In this document: one piece after another, positions 1-8,266 of the stretch
Position numbering within the stretch: the first letter of the stretch is position 1
How the letters are laid out: the number at the start of each line of letters is the position of its first letter
The notes under the pieces: generated by a model
What the model was told of the DNA's origin: nothing
Databases searched by the model: none
What the model saw: only the letters and a program-made list of their open reading frames with translations
Assembly: GCF_011927765.1 (NCBI RefSeq)
Contig: NZ_JAATJG010000006.1
Location: forward strand, 1-64,000
DNA from: Wenyingzhuangia aestuarii
GTDB lineage: Bacteria > Bacteroidota > Bacteroidia > Flavobacteriales > Flavobacteriaceae
Reading direction: 5' to 3'
DNA length: 64,000 bases
Program-made: the position numbers and the translations under genes

Positions 1-477
1 AAATTAGCAAAACAGAAAAAGACACTCTTTATTCCTGAAACTTTTGATAATGGAGATACTAGAAAACAACTACTCGCTAGAAGTAGATATTTACTATACA
101 AAGCTCCTTCGGATTGGACACAAAATCAATACTTAAGAAGTAAAATTTTATTCCAACAATACCCAGATATCAAAAAAGCATTCGACTTAGTGCAAAGTCT
201 TAGAAATATATTTAACCAAGCTAAATCTATAAAAATTGCATACACAAGGTTAGCACAGTGGTATCATCAAGTAGAAAAATCAGGCTTTAAGGCTTTTAAT
301 ACAGTCGCAAACACCATCTATAATAACTATCGATCCATATTGAATTACTTTAATAATAGAAATACAAACGCTGCTGCTGAATCTTTCAATGCCAAAATCA
401 AAGCTTTTAGAGCTCAGTTCAGAGGAGTTAAAAACGTTGAATTCTTCCTCTTTAGACTCACCAATATTTTTGCCTAA
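1..477 (+). mobile_element. ISL3-type transposase, C-terminal part (cut by window edge)
   Basis: The reading frame is open from the first base to the stop at 475-477, giving 158 residues, so the 5' part lies outside the window. The end contains NAAAESFNAKIKAF, which resembles the region around the last catalytic Glu of ISL3-family DDE transposases, followed by the usual RGVKN segment. This domain cuts and joins DNA ends during transposition. No inverted repeat of the element could be confirmed within the window. It lies just beyond the 3' end and terminator of the tRNA-His gene. Whether the copy is intact cannot be judged from here. Confidence 0.75.
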
Positions 478-540
478 AACACAACTTTTAGGTATGATCC
501 CTTTTAAATTCTATTTTTTTTAAAATACATTCATAAAAAA

Positions 541-566
541 AAGCTTAAGAAATAAATCTTAAGCTT
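541..566 (-). terminator. Rho-independent terminator of tRNA-His
   Basis: A perfect 10-bp stem (AAGCTTAAGA / TCTTAAGCTT) with a 6-nt loop is followed on the minus strand by a run of T. It lies about 27 nt beyond the tRNA 3' end. Confidence 0.8.
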
Positions 567-592
567 TTAGTTTAAAGAGTTTTCAACTCTTG

Positions 593-667
593 GGTGAAAG
601 ACCGGATTCGAACCGGCGACCTCCTGAACCACAATCAGGCGTTCTAACCAACTGAACTACAATCACC
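593..667 (-). tRNA. tRNA-His (anticodon GTG)
   Basis: The minus strand folds as a cloverleaf. The D stem is GTTC/GAAC, the anticodon stem is CCTGA/TCAGG with loop TTGTGGT (anticodon GTG), and the T loop is TTCGAAT. The extra 5' G(-1) opposite C73, a hallmark of tRNA-His, is encoded at 667 and 593. CCA is not fully encoded. Acceptor positions 5-68 and 6-67 are T opposite T, so two of seven acceptor pairs are mismatched. This is unusual and is discussed as a finding. Confidence 0.93.
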
Positions 668-733
668 ATTTGCGCGCATTTGCGTTAGCGGTTGCAAATA
701 TAAGAGGTTTATTGAGTTCTACAAAGAAAAAAG

Positions 734-1456
734 TTAAAAAATATCAGATAATTTTTCAATGGCCACGTAACGTTCTGAGGTAAAACCTTCTGCGTAATTT
801 ACACCAATGATTCTTCCTAAATCTTTAGCTCTATAATCTACACTTTCAAAGAAATTTTTACTGGTAATAGGCGATTCTGGCTCTTTACTATTCGGATCGT
901 AGAACTGAGACTTGAATGCTTTGATGGCATTTTCTTTTACATCCATATAATCTGACACATCTACAACAAAATCTGGCTCTATTCCTTTCCACTGAATGTA
1001 GTGATAAACGTTTTTAGGTCTCCAAGCTTCTTGTTCCCCAAAACCTATATCTGTTTTAATAGCTCTTAATCCCGATAAAAAACAAGCATCAGAAGCTAAC
1101 TTACTCCCTTTGGCATGATCTGGATGTCTATCTTCAATAGCATTACACAACACAATGTCTGGTTGGTACTTTCTAATAATCTCTACAATCTTTAATTGGT
1201 ACTCTTTGGTGTTTTCTAAAAAACCATCAGGTAGGCCTAGGTTTTCTCTAACCATTACTCCTAGAATTCCGGCAGCCGCTTCTGCTTCCATGGCTCTAAT
1301 CTTAGGTGTTCCTCTAGTTCCTAGTTCTCCTTTGGTTAAATCTAAAATTCCTACTAATTTTCCTTCTGCTACTTCTTTGGCAATGGTTCCTCCACATCCT
1401 AACTCTACATCGTCTGGATGAGCACCAATGGCTAATATGTCTAATTTAAAACTCAT
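734..1456 (-). CDS. bshB1: Bacillithiol biosynthesis deacetylase BshB1
   Basis: A LmbE/PIG-L-family zinc deacetylase that should remove acetyl from GlcNAc-malate, the second step of bacillithiol synthesis in the cytoplasm. The N terminus has the metal motif AHPDDVELGCGGT and a second one, DRHPDHAKGS, lies near residue 115. The length of 240 residues fits the family. I chose the ATG at 1456 (MSFKLDIL) over one six codons upstream because it aligns with the usual family N terminus and avoids overlap with the peroxidase gene upstream. The two genes are probably co-transcribed, and both serve thiol and peroxide metabolism. Confidence 0.92.
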   Translation of the reverse strand: MSFKLDILAIGAHPDDVELGCGGTIAKEVAEGKLVGILDLTKGELGTRGTPKIRAMEAEAAAGILGVMVRENLGLPDGFLENTKEYQLKIVEIIRKYQPDIVLCNAIEDRHPDHAKGSKLASDACFLSGLRAIKTDIGFGEQEAWRPKNVYHYIQWKGIEPDFVVDVSDYMDVKENAIKAFKSQFYDPNSKEPESPITSKNFFESVDYRAKDLGRIIGVNYAEGFTSERYVAIEKLSDIF

Positions 1457-1458
1457 AA

Positions 1459-2025
1459 TTAATCTGTAATCCAAGAAATAATACTTGAATCATTCGGTTT
1501 TGTTTTAGGGTTAATAATCTGTTCTAGTTTACCGTCTCTACCTATTAAATACTTTTGAAAATTCCATTTTACTTTAGAATCTTTAAAACCATTTAATTTT
1601 TTATGGGTTAAAAACTGATAAATTTCTGCTTGCTTTTTTCCTTTTACATCTACTTTAGACATCATAGGAAACGTTACTCCGTAATTTAATTGACAAAATT
1701 CTTCTATTTGTTGATTGTCGCCTGGTTCCTGAAATAAGAAATCATTTGACGGAAATCCTACAATTACAAAATTATGAAGATCTTTGTATTGGGTATAAAT
1801 TTCTTGCAATTGTTTGTACTGCGGTGTCAATCCACATTTAGAAGCTGTGTTTACAATCATTACCTTCTTCCCTTTTAAGGTCGAAAAATCAAAATCATTT
1901 CCTTGTAAATCTGTCACTACAAAATCGTACAAATTGGTTTTGTTCGTGGTTAATTTTACTTTAGAACTTTTAAAGGCATAAATTCCTATAAAGACTAAAG
2001 GAAGTAAAATATAAATATATTTCAT
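1459..2025 (-). CDS. Glutathione peroxidase-family protein, membrane-anchored
   Basis: A thioredoxin-fold peroxidase of the GPx family. It shows the peroxidatic Cys in NTASKCGLTPQY, the Gln/Pro segment FPSNDFLFQEPG and the Trp motif KWNFQKYL. The Cys usually found in FPCNQF is Ser here, while the Cys of EEFC, the likely resolving residue of thioredoxin-dependent members, is kept. Residues 1-18 are hydrophobic and look like a signal anchor, so it probably acts at the periplasmic face. The start of bshB1 follows 2 nt after the stop. The reductant is probably a thioredoxin rather than glutathione, which is an inference. Confidence 0.88.
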   Translation of the reverse strand: MKYIYILLPLVFIGIYAFKSSKVKLTTNKTNLYDFVVTDLQGNDFDFSTLKGKKVMIVNTASKCGLTPQYKQLQEIYTQYKDLHNFVIVGFPSNDFLFQEPGDNQQIEEFCQLNYGVTFPMMSKVDVKGKKQAEIYQFLTHKKLNGFKDSKVKWNFQKYLIGRDGKLEQIINPKTKPNDSSIISWITD

Positions 2026-2117
2026 ATATAGCTGTGTTTATTCTTGTCTCAAAGATAGGTTACCACTTTGTCGTAATCAAATGTAATTTATTTCAAGGTA
2101 GTGTTTAGAATAGTTCT

Positions 2118-2125
2118 TATTTTTG
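2118..2125 (+). promoter_or_regulatory. Possible -7 promoter element (TATTTTTG)
   Basis: Matches the Bacteroidota -7 consensus TAnnTTTG and ends 6 nt before the ATG at 2132, which would put transcription start at or next to the start codon. No clear TTTG sits 19 nt upstream, so this is a tentative call. Confidence 0.4.
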
Positions 2126-2131
2126 AAATCT

Positions 2132-2884
2132 ATGATTAAAGTTTGTGTATTAGGTGTGGGTAAGGTTGGAATTCATTTGATTCATGAATGTATCAACAAT
2201 CCATTTGTTGATTTGATTCAAATTTACAACCGATCTGTTAAAGGAATGGAATTGTTTAAAGAAATGCTCCCTTGTACGCAAAGTATTTTAGAGCTTAAAA
2301 AAGCAGATCTTTATATTATTGCTTTACCAGATAGTATTTTGCCTACTTTGGATTTAAATCATTTAAACGGTTTGGTGGTTCACACATCGGGAACGGTTCC
2401 TTATGCTAGCTTAAAAGCAAAAAAAAGAGGAGTTTTTTATCCTCCACAAAGTTTTACCAAAGAGAAAAAAATTAGCTTTAAACAAATTCCTTTGTGTTTA
2501 GAAACGGAATTTTCTACCGATTATGATCTGTTGGATGAATTTGCTAGAAAACTATCTAGAGTGGTTTACAAAGTAGATCAGGCAAAAAGACAAAAACTAC
2601 ATTTAGCAGCGGTGTTTGCCAATAATTTTGGGAACAGAGTAATGGGAATTGCTTATGAAATTTGTCAAGAAAACGATTTGGATTTTAGCATTTTACAACC
2701 AATCATTCAAGAAACCTTTTTAAAAGCACAAATTTTCCCTCCACATGTTTCGCAAACAGGTCCGGCACTTAGAGGTGATGAAAAAACCATACAAAAACAT
2801 TTTAGTCAATTAAAAGGTACAGACTTAGAAGTCTATAAAATATTAACAAAATCTATACAAGAAAAACATGGCACTGAGTTATAA
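2132..2884 (+). CDS. Rossmann-like and DUF2520 domain protein
   Basis: A predicted cytoplasmic NAD(P)-type dehydrogenase-like protein of 250 residues. The N terminus has the dinucleotide-binding pattern VLGVGKVG, and the C-terminal half is the helical DUF2520 domain (from about residue 125), similar to 6-phosphogluconate dehydrogenase-like C domains. The substrate is unknown. A longer frame begins at a TTG (2123), but the ATG at 2132 places the glycine-rich loop directly at the N terminus. Its last codons overlap the KdsC-like gene by 17 nt, so the two are translationally coupled. Confidence 0.85.
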   Translation: MIKVCVLGVGKVGIHLIHECINNPFVDLIQIYNRSVKGMELFKEMLPCTQSILELKKADLYIIALPDSILPTLDLNHLNGLVVHTSGTVPYASLKAKKRGVFYPPQSFTKEKKISFKQIPLCLETEFSTDYDLLDEFARKLSRVVYKVDQAKRQKLHLAAVFANNFGNRVMGIAYEICQENDLDFSILQPIIQETFLKAQIFPPHVSQTGPALRGDEKTIQKHFSQLKGTDLEVYKILTKSIQEKHGTEL

Positions 2885-3395
2885 AGAATTATTAAACGAT
2901 GTAAAAGCATTTATTTTTGATGTTGATGGAGTCTTAACCAACGGAATGGTTACCATTTTTCCAAACGGAGAATTGGTGAGAAACATGAATATTAAAGACG
3001 GATATGCTTTAAAAAGCGCTGTAGATGCAGGATATCCTGTTTGTATTATTTCTGGAGGAAGTAACGAAGGAGTAAGAACTAGATTGCAAGGTTTAGGAAT
3101 TACTGAAATTCATTTAGGTGTGCATGATAAAATTGAAAAGTACCATGAAATTTTAGAAAAACACGGTCTAAAGGCTGATGAAATTGTATACATGGGAGAT
3201 GATATTCCTGATTATCCAGTAATGGAATTGGTAGGAATGCCTTGTGCTCCCCAAGATGCAGCTCCAGAAATTAAAGCCATTTCTAAATATGTATCGCCCA
3301 TTAAAGGTGGTGAAGGTTGTGTACGTGATATTATTGAACAAGTATTGCGTGTACAAGGAAAATGGAATGGAAAATTCTACGCTAAATTTGATTAA
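2868..3395 (+). CDS. kdsC: KdsC-type HAD phosphatase (KDO-8-phosphate phosphatase)
   Basis: A HAD-superfamily class C0 phosphatase. It has the nucleophile motif FDVDGVLTNG near residue 17, ISGG as motif II and GDDIPDYPV as the magnesium-binding motif. KdsC enzymes release phosphate from 3-deoxy-manno-octulosonate-8-phosphate on the way to lipopolysaccharide inner core. The 175-residue length fits. The next KDO enzyme, KdsB, is encoded at 12696-13430. HAD enzymes of this size can have other sugar-phosphate substrates, so the exact reaction is inferred from family resemblance. Confidence 0.85.
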   Translation: MALSYKELLNDVKAFIFDVDGVLTNGMVTIFPNGELVRNMNIKDGYALKSAVDAGYPVCIISGGSNEGVRTRLQGLGITEIHLGVHDKIEKYHEILEKHGLKADEIVYMGDDIPDYPVMELVGMPCAPQDAAPEIKAISKYVSPIKGGEGCVRDIIEQVLRVQGKWNGKFYAKFD

Positions 3396-3397
3396 CA

Positions 3398-3745
3398 ATG
3401 CTTGTTTCTATTGGTCAATTTCAATTAAAAAAACGCTCCTTATTACCAGAGTTTTTAATGTTGTCTAAAACTATTTACAAACAATCTAAAAAAAGTAAAG
3501 GAAACTTAAAATCGGAATTAAACAACGAAGGGATTCAAGTATTTTACTCTTTTACGCATTGGGAATCTATGCAAGATATGCTACAATTTGTACATTCTGA
3601 TGCGCATGGAAAAGCTTTAGAAGAAACGGAAAGACTTTGCAAAGAAGTTTCTTTTTTGCATTATGAAACTACTGAATTTGTAGATTTAAAAACAGCCCAA
3701 CAAGAATTAAAAAACAACAGTACAACAAGAAGGATTGTTTATTAA
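3398..3745 (+). CDS. Conserved hypothetical, dimeric alpha/beta-barrel-like protein
   Basis: A 115-residue protein starting 2 nt after the KdsC-like stop, hence likely in the same operon. The stretch FYSFTHWESMQDMLQFV followed by an Ala-His pair resembles the ABM/DUF3291 type of ferredoxin-fold dimeric barrel, where a Trp-Glu-Ser turn precedes a helix. No catalytic residues could be assigned. There is no signal peptide or membrane segment, so it should be cytoplasmic. The function is unknown. Confidence 0.65.
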   Translation: MLVSIGQFQLKKRSLLPEFLMLSKTIYKQSKKSKGNLKSELNNEGIQVFYSFTHWESMQDMLQFVHSDAHGKALEETERLCKEVSFLHYETTEFVDLKTAQQELKNNSTTRRIVY

Positions 3746-3793
3746 AACATGCTAAAACCACCATCTCTTTATATTTTTTTTAAACCTAATTCC

Positions 3794-4471
3794 TTAAAAA
3801 GATTCATAAAGAGTGGTTACAATAACTCCTTTGTTATGCTGTAAAACAATACGATTAAGCTCTGTTTGAGTCTTTATTTTTAAATCAAACGGTGCTGCTA
3901 AAACATCTACACCACTTTGTTTTTTGATTCGAATTCCTTGCCCAGAAATGATATCTTTATTGGGAACAAACACTCCATTTGGTAGGTGTTCTGTTAAAAT
4001 AATATATTTAAACTTTGTTAATTTGGGCAACACCTTTTGTATTTCGGTATTAGACAAGTGTTGTAAAACTTGTCTAACAATAACACAGTCTCCCATAGGT
4101 AAAGCATCAGTGGCAATATCCAAACAATAAAACTCTAAGTTGCTATCTTGAAAGGTATTTTGATTGTGCTTTATCAGTTTTTCTACAATATCTACTCCTA
4201 TGTACTTTTTTGTAGAGCTAACAAAGTCCTTTCCTATATTAAAATCGCCACAACCTAAATCACATACAACAAGAGGTGTATGGATCCTTTTAAAAAAAGA
4301 TAGAATCGCTTGTTTATAAGGCCCTACAATTTCTTGATCATGAGAGCCCTCCCCTGAGTAAAATTTAGAAGTTCCTTTGGTCCCCCAAAGCTTCATTTCA
4401 TAAACTTGCTCCATTGCTGCTTTTGTAGGCCAAGGCTTTTTAGCGCTCTTTTTTTTCTGTTCTTGATTCAT
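3794..4471 (-). CDS. Class I SAM-dependent methyltransferase
   Basis: A predicted SAM-dependent methyltransferase. The SAM-binding loop VCDLGCGDFNIG is followed by an acidic strand end (YIGVDIV) and the later motif VIVRQVLQHLSN. A longer frame starts at 4579, but the ATG at 4471 (MNQEQKKK) is preferred because the longer version would overlap the divergent gene and adds sequence with no family resemblance. From 4471 the protein has 225 residues. The substrate is unknown. It converges with the kdsC operon, with about 48 nt between stops. Confidence 0.78.
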   Translation of the reverse strand: MNQEQKKKSAKKPWPTKAAMEQVYEMKLWGTKGTSKFYSGEGSHDQEIVGPYKQAILSFFKRIHTPLVVCDLGCGDFNIGKDFVSSTKKYIGVDIVEKLIKHNQNTFQDSNLEFYCLDIATDALPMGDCVIVRQVLQHLSNTEIQKVLPKLTKFKYIILTEHLPNGVFVPNKDIISGQGIRIKKQSGVDVLAAPFDLKIKTQTELNRIVLQHNKGVIVTTLYESF

Positions 4472-4620
4472 GCTCTGATTTAAAATCACATCAAAAATAC
4501 ACTTATAAAAACAATGTTTCAATTCTTCTGTTTTTATGTACCTTTTAATCTTTTCAAATAAAATTGAGGAAGAACTCAATTAATTACAAAAGCAAAGGAG
4601 AACTTATTTATATTTACCGC

Positions 4621-4986
4621 GTGAAAAATAAGATTTTACATATTATTCTTTTAACGGCCGTCTATTGCTTTGCCATTAGCGCTGCTCCTAAGTTGTTTGC
4701 TGTTATAGAAAACAGTACAACTTCGGCTATTTCACAAGAAAAAAATATCCTAGAAGTTTCTGTAAAACTTTACTGTCCTGTATTATCTGCAGACAGTATT
4801 GTAAGCTGTCCTAATAATTTACCTGTTCCTAATATTAAAAATCATTTTTCTGATTTTTTAGCTGTACTTCAAGCATCGGAACATTTATTTTTAAATCAAC
4901 TTTCTGAAAACACGATCTTTTTAAGAACTGTGTTGGTTCAATACAGAAAACTAGATCTTCTTTTTCCTTTCCAATATTTTTGGTAA
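4621..4986 (+). CDS. Small predicted exported or membrane-anchored protein, unknown function
   Basis: A short protein with an N-terminal hydrophobic stretch (ILHIILLTAVYCFAIS) that looks like a signal sequence, then a polar region and a C terminus rich in aromatic residues. I use the GTG at 4621 as start because it places the hydrophobic segment at the N terminus. An ATG at 4564 in the same frame would add 19 residues. The sequence TATATTTA lies 4 nt before the GTG and could be a -7 element. No domain is recognised. Confidence 0.5.
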   Translation: MKNKILHIILLTAVYCFAISAAPKLFAVIENSTTSAISQEKNILEVSVKLYCPVLSADSIVSCPNNLPVPNIKNHFSDFLAVLQASEHLFLNQLSENTIFLRTVLVQYRKLDLLFPFQYFW

Positions 4987-5086
4987 TACTCTTTGTTTAC
5001 ACAAGTTTAGTTGATCTCTATTTCATAAAATAAAGAGAACAACACATTGAAAACAATTTAGAATCGTATTACTTAAAATAGACCCC

Positions 5087-5554
5087 ATGGATATAGAAAC
5101 TTCCATTACGGTGGCTGTTATACTTTTTATATGTATAACTCCCTTTGCCATGATGCACCGTAGCAATAAACAAAAAGAAGCTAACTTATTACAATCTTTA
5201 AAAGAAATAGCTAGCCAACACAACTGTAACATTCATAAACACGAGTTTTGTAATAATTATGTGATTGGACTAGACAGTCATAAAAAACAACTTTTTTTGT
5301 TTCAAAAACAAAGAGAAACCAACATTTCTAGAGTTGTAGACTTAAGCAACATTCAAAAATGTCAAGTTCTCAAAACAAACAAATCTACCGGTAATAAAGA
5401 TCTTTTAGAAAAAATAGAGCTTGGCTTTATAGGTACCGATCAAAACAAGGTTGTAGAGAAACTGGAAGTGTATAACGAAGAATATGCAGAGCTTAGAGGA
5501 GAATATCAATTGGCTCAAAAATGGACCAGCGAAATAAATAAAATTCTTTCTTAA
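5087..5554 (+). CDS. Conserved hypothetical single-pass membrane protein
   Basis: A 155-residue protein with one transmembrane helix at about residues 7-25 and a soluble, presumably cytoplasmic domain with several Cys residues, rich in Lys and Glu toward its C terminus. I recognise no domain. It is a monocistronic unit closed by a strong hairpin shared with the convergent priA gene. The function is unknown. Confidence 0.6.
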   Translation: MDIETSITVAVILFICITPFAMMHRSNKQKEANLLQSLKEIASQHNCNIHKHEFCNNYVIGLDSHKKQLFLFQKQRETNISRVVDLSNIQKCQVLKTNKSTGNKDLLEKIELGFIGTDQNKVVEKLEVYNEEYAELRGEYQLAQKWTSEINKILS

Positions 5555-5557
5555 CCC

Positions 5558-5592
5558 AAAAAGGCTTTATGAACAATCATAAAGCCTTTTTC
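5558..5592. terminator. Bidirectional terminator between the 5087-5554 gene and priA
   Basis: A stem of about 15 bp (AAAAAGGCTTTATGA paired with TCATAAAGCCTTTTT) with a short loop, bordered by A on the left and T on the right, so it can stop both convergent transcripts. Confidence 0.85.
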
Positions 5593-5609
5593 TATTTGTT
5601 TTACTCAAG

Positions 5610-8066
5610 TTAATAAGCATCTACATCAATATTAATTCTAATAGCTCTAAAACGTCCAATAGCCTCAAACATAACCCTTAATTTTCTAAGATAGTCTTTG
5701 GTAGCTACTACCGATTGTTTGGGTGGAATTTTAACAATTAATTGCTTAATGTATTGGTTACGAACTCTAGAAACACTTGGTGCTGTTGGTCCTAACAAAT
5801 TTTTACCAAAACTGTTTTTTAAAGATTTCCCCATCCACTCAGCACCCTCATTCAGCAAATTAAAATCTTTGTGTTTTAAGGTAATCTGAATAATTCTATA
5901 ATAAGGTGGATAAAAGAAATTACGTCTATCTGTTATTTGTTCACCATACATTTGCTCATAACTACTAGTAGTTACTTGCTGTAATATTTGATGATAAGGA
6001 TTAAACGTTTGGATGTATACATTACCTTGTTTTTGACTTCTTCCTGCCCTACCCGATACTTGCGTTAGCATTTGGTAACTGCGTTCATGCGCTCTGTAAT
6101 CTGGAAAATTTAGCATGTTATCAGCATTTAACACTCCAACCAAACTCACGTTTTTAAAATCTAATCCTTTAGATAGCATTTGAGTCCCTACCAAAATGTC
6201 TATTTCTTGATGCTGAAAAGCTTCTATGATTTTTTGATAGCCATATTTTCCGCGAGTGGTATCTAAATCTAACCTACCAATATTGTGTTTGGGAAAAAGG
6301 GCTAATAATTCTTGTTCTATCTGCTCGGTTCCAAAACCTTTGCTATTTAAATCGGTACTCCCACAAGCATCACATTGTTTGGGAATCGCACGGTGATATC
6401 CACAATAGTGACAGCGTAATTCTTGTTTAAACTTATGCTCTGTTAAACTTACATCACAATTAGGACATTGGGGAGTTACCCCACAAGTTTCACATTCTAT
6501 TAAAGGAGCAAAACCACGTCTGTTTTGAAACAAAATAACTTGTTCTCCCAAGTCTAAAACATCTTTCATTTCTTTTAACAACAAGTCTGAAAAATGTCCT
6601 GTCATCTGTTTTTTTCGATGCTTTTCTTTGATGTCTATCAACTGAATTTTGGGCATTTGTACATTTCCAAAACGTCTGGTTAAAGTAACCAACCCATACT
6701 TTCCTACTTTGGTATTGTAATACGACTCCAAACTAGGTGTTGCAGAACCTAACAAAATAGTGGCTTTGTGAATTTTAGTCAACACAATGGCTGCATCTCT
6801 TGCGTTGTATCTGGGAGCAGGATCAAATTGTTTGTAAGAAGCTTCGTGCTCTTCATCTACAATTACCAATCCTAAGTTTACAAAAGGCAATAAGGTGGCA
6901 GAACGGGTTCCTAAAATAATCTTCGCTTTTTCAGAACCTGTTAGAATGTGATTCCATACTTCTGCTCGCTCGTTTTGAGAATATTTAGAATGATACACAC
7001 ATAAATCATCCCCAAAAAACTTTTGTAATCGGATGATTAATTGCGTAGTTAAAGCTATTTCTGGCACTAAAAACAATACCTGTTTGCCTGTCGCAATCAC
7101 TTCTTTAATTAAATGTGCATAGACTTCTGTTTTTCCACTTCCGGTAACTCCATGAAATAAACACACATCATGCGTACTAAAACATGCTTTAATTTGATGA
7201 AATGCTTCTTGTTGATGGGTGCTTAATGTGGGGATTCTCTGACTTGCTTCCTCAAAAACAATACGATCTGTTTGAATTTCGTAAGCTTCAAAAATCCCTT
7301 TATTTTCTAATCCTTTACAAACTGAAGTACTAATCCCCGAAGTTTCTAAAAGTTCTTTCTTTTTTATAGGTGTTGGACTTTTGGTTTTTAACATAAAGTA
7401 ATGCATCACCAAAGTTCGCTGTTTTTCGGAACGAGATAACAAAGCTAAAAGTTCCTGTAGCTTTTCTTTAGCTTCCCACTCCGTTGCCAAACGAATATAA
7501 GTCACCATTTTAGGCTGGTATTGTTCGTAAATTTCTTCTTTTAAATGAACAGCCTCTATCGCTATCATGTTTTTAAGAATGGGAAATACATTCTTTTTAG
7601 ACAAGATATTTACTACTTGGGCAATGGTTAACTGAGATTGCCTTTGTAAAGCTTCATAAATTAAATAAGCATCTGGTGTTAACACATCGGACTCCTCAAA
7701 ATTAGGATTGGCCAATACAATGGTTTCACTCTCTAACAAAAAAACGGAGGGAAATGCTGCTCTTAGCACTTCTCCCAAAGAACACATATAATAAGTAGCA
7801 ATCCATTCCCAATGTTTTAACTGTTCTGTATTTAAAACGGGAGTATCATCTAGAATTTGATAAATATCTTTGGCTTCATAAGCCTGTGGCTCTTCTTCGT
7901 GTAGCTTGTAAACAATTCCTGTATATATTTTACTTTTCCCAAAAGGCACTGCTACTCGCATTCCTATTTTTAAGAAATGATATTCTTCTTTAGTAATACG
8001 ATAGGTGAATTGCCTTTCCAACGGAAGGGGCAATAACACATCTACAAAATAAGGTTGAAACAGCAA
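5610..8066 (-). CDS. priA: Primosomal protein N', replication restart helicase PriA
   Basis: An SF2 DNA helicase that reloads the replisome at stalled forks. The N-terminal 3'-end-binding domain (VLLPLPLERQFTYRI) is followed by Walker A GVTGSGKT at about residue 306, the Walker B box VDEEHEASYKQ, and the zinc-binding insert with paired CxxC motifs between about 530 and 580. The C-terminal motif VSGRAGRS is also present. The length of 818 residues is normal. It stands alone, with a hairpin terminator on its downstream side. Confidence 0.97.
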   Translation of the reverse strand: MLFQPYFVDVLLPLPLERQFTYRITKEEYHFLKIGMRVAVPFGKSKIYTGIVYKLHEEEPQAYEAKDIYQILDDTPVLNTEQLKHWEWIATYYMCSLGEVLRAAFPSVFLLESETIVLANPNFEESDVLTPDAYLIYEALQRQSQLTIAQVVNILSKKNVFPILKNMIAIEAVHLKEEIYEQYQPKMVTYIRLATEWEAKEKLQELLALLSRSEKQRTLVMHYFMLKTKSPTPIKKKELLETSGISTSVCKGLENKGIFEAYEIQTDRIVFEEASQRIPTLSTHQQEAFHQIKACFSTHDVCLFHGVTGSGKTEVYAHLIKEVIATGKQVLFLVPEIALTTQLIIRLQKFFGDDLCVYHSKYSQNERAEVWNHILTGSEKAKIILGTRSATLLPFVNLGLVIVDEEHEASYKQFDPAPRYNARDAAIVLTKIHKATILLGSATPSLESYYNTKVGKYGLVTLTRRFGNVQMPKIQLIDIKEKHRKKQMTGHFSDLLLKEMKDVLDLGEQVILFQNRRGFAPLIECETCGVTPQCPNCDVSLTEHKFKQELRCHYCGYHRAIPKQCDACGSTDLNSKGFGTEQIEQELLALFPKHNIGRLDLDTTRGKYGYQKIIEAFQHQEIDILVGTQMLSKGLDFKNVSLVGVLNADNMLNFPDYRAHERSYQMLTQVSGRAGRSQKQGNVYIQTFNPYHQILQQVTTSSYEQMYGEQITDRRNFFYPPYYRIIQITLKHKDFNLLNEGAEWMGKSLKNSFGKNLLGPTAPSVSRVRNQYIKQLIVKIPPKQSVVATKDYLRKLRVMFEAIGRFRAIRINIDVDAY

Positions 8067-8180
8067 AACTTTAAGTTTTTAAGGTTTACAAAGAAATAAG
8101 TTTTTAAGAGGAGTGCAAAATGTTTGTTACAGAATTATACTATACATACAAACTTATTTAAGAGAACTATGGGTAAAACA

Positions 8181-8212
8181 AAAACGCATTTGACAAATCA
8201 AATGCGCTTTTT
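8181..8212 (-). terminator. Terminator downstream of the 8267-9169 gene
   Basis: A stem ACGCATTTGA/TCAAATGCG(C) with loop CAAA, flanked by A and T runs. It follows the end of the copper-type gene cluster on the minus strand. Confidence 0.8.
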
Positions 8213-8266
8213 AAATTTCTCTTTCTTTTTCAATGATTACCTTCTAAAATTAGAAGATGTAAATTC

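Noticed and set aside
1155-1421. 88-residue open frame opposite bshB1
   Set aside because: It lies wholly inside the well-supported bshB1 gene on the other strand and has no recognisable domain.
3244-3468. Frameshifted continuation of the KdsC-like gene
   Set aside because: The KdsC-like protein is complete at 175 residues with all motifs, and the frame in question overlaps two real genes.
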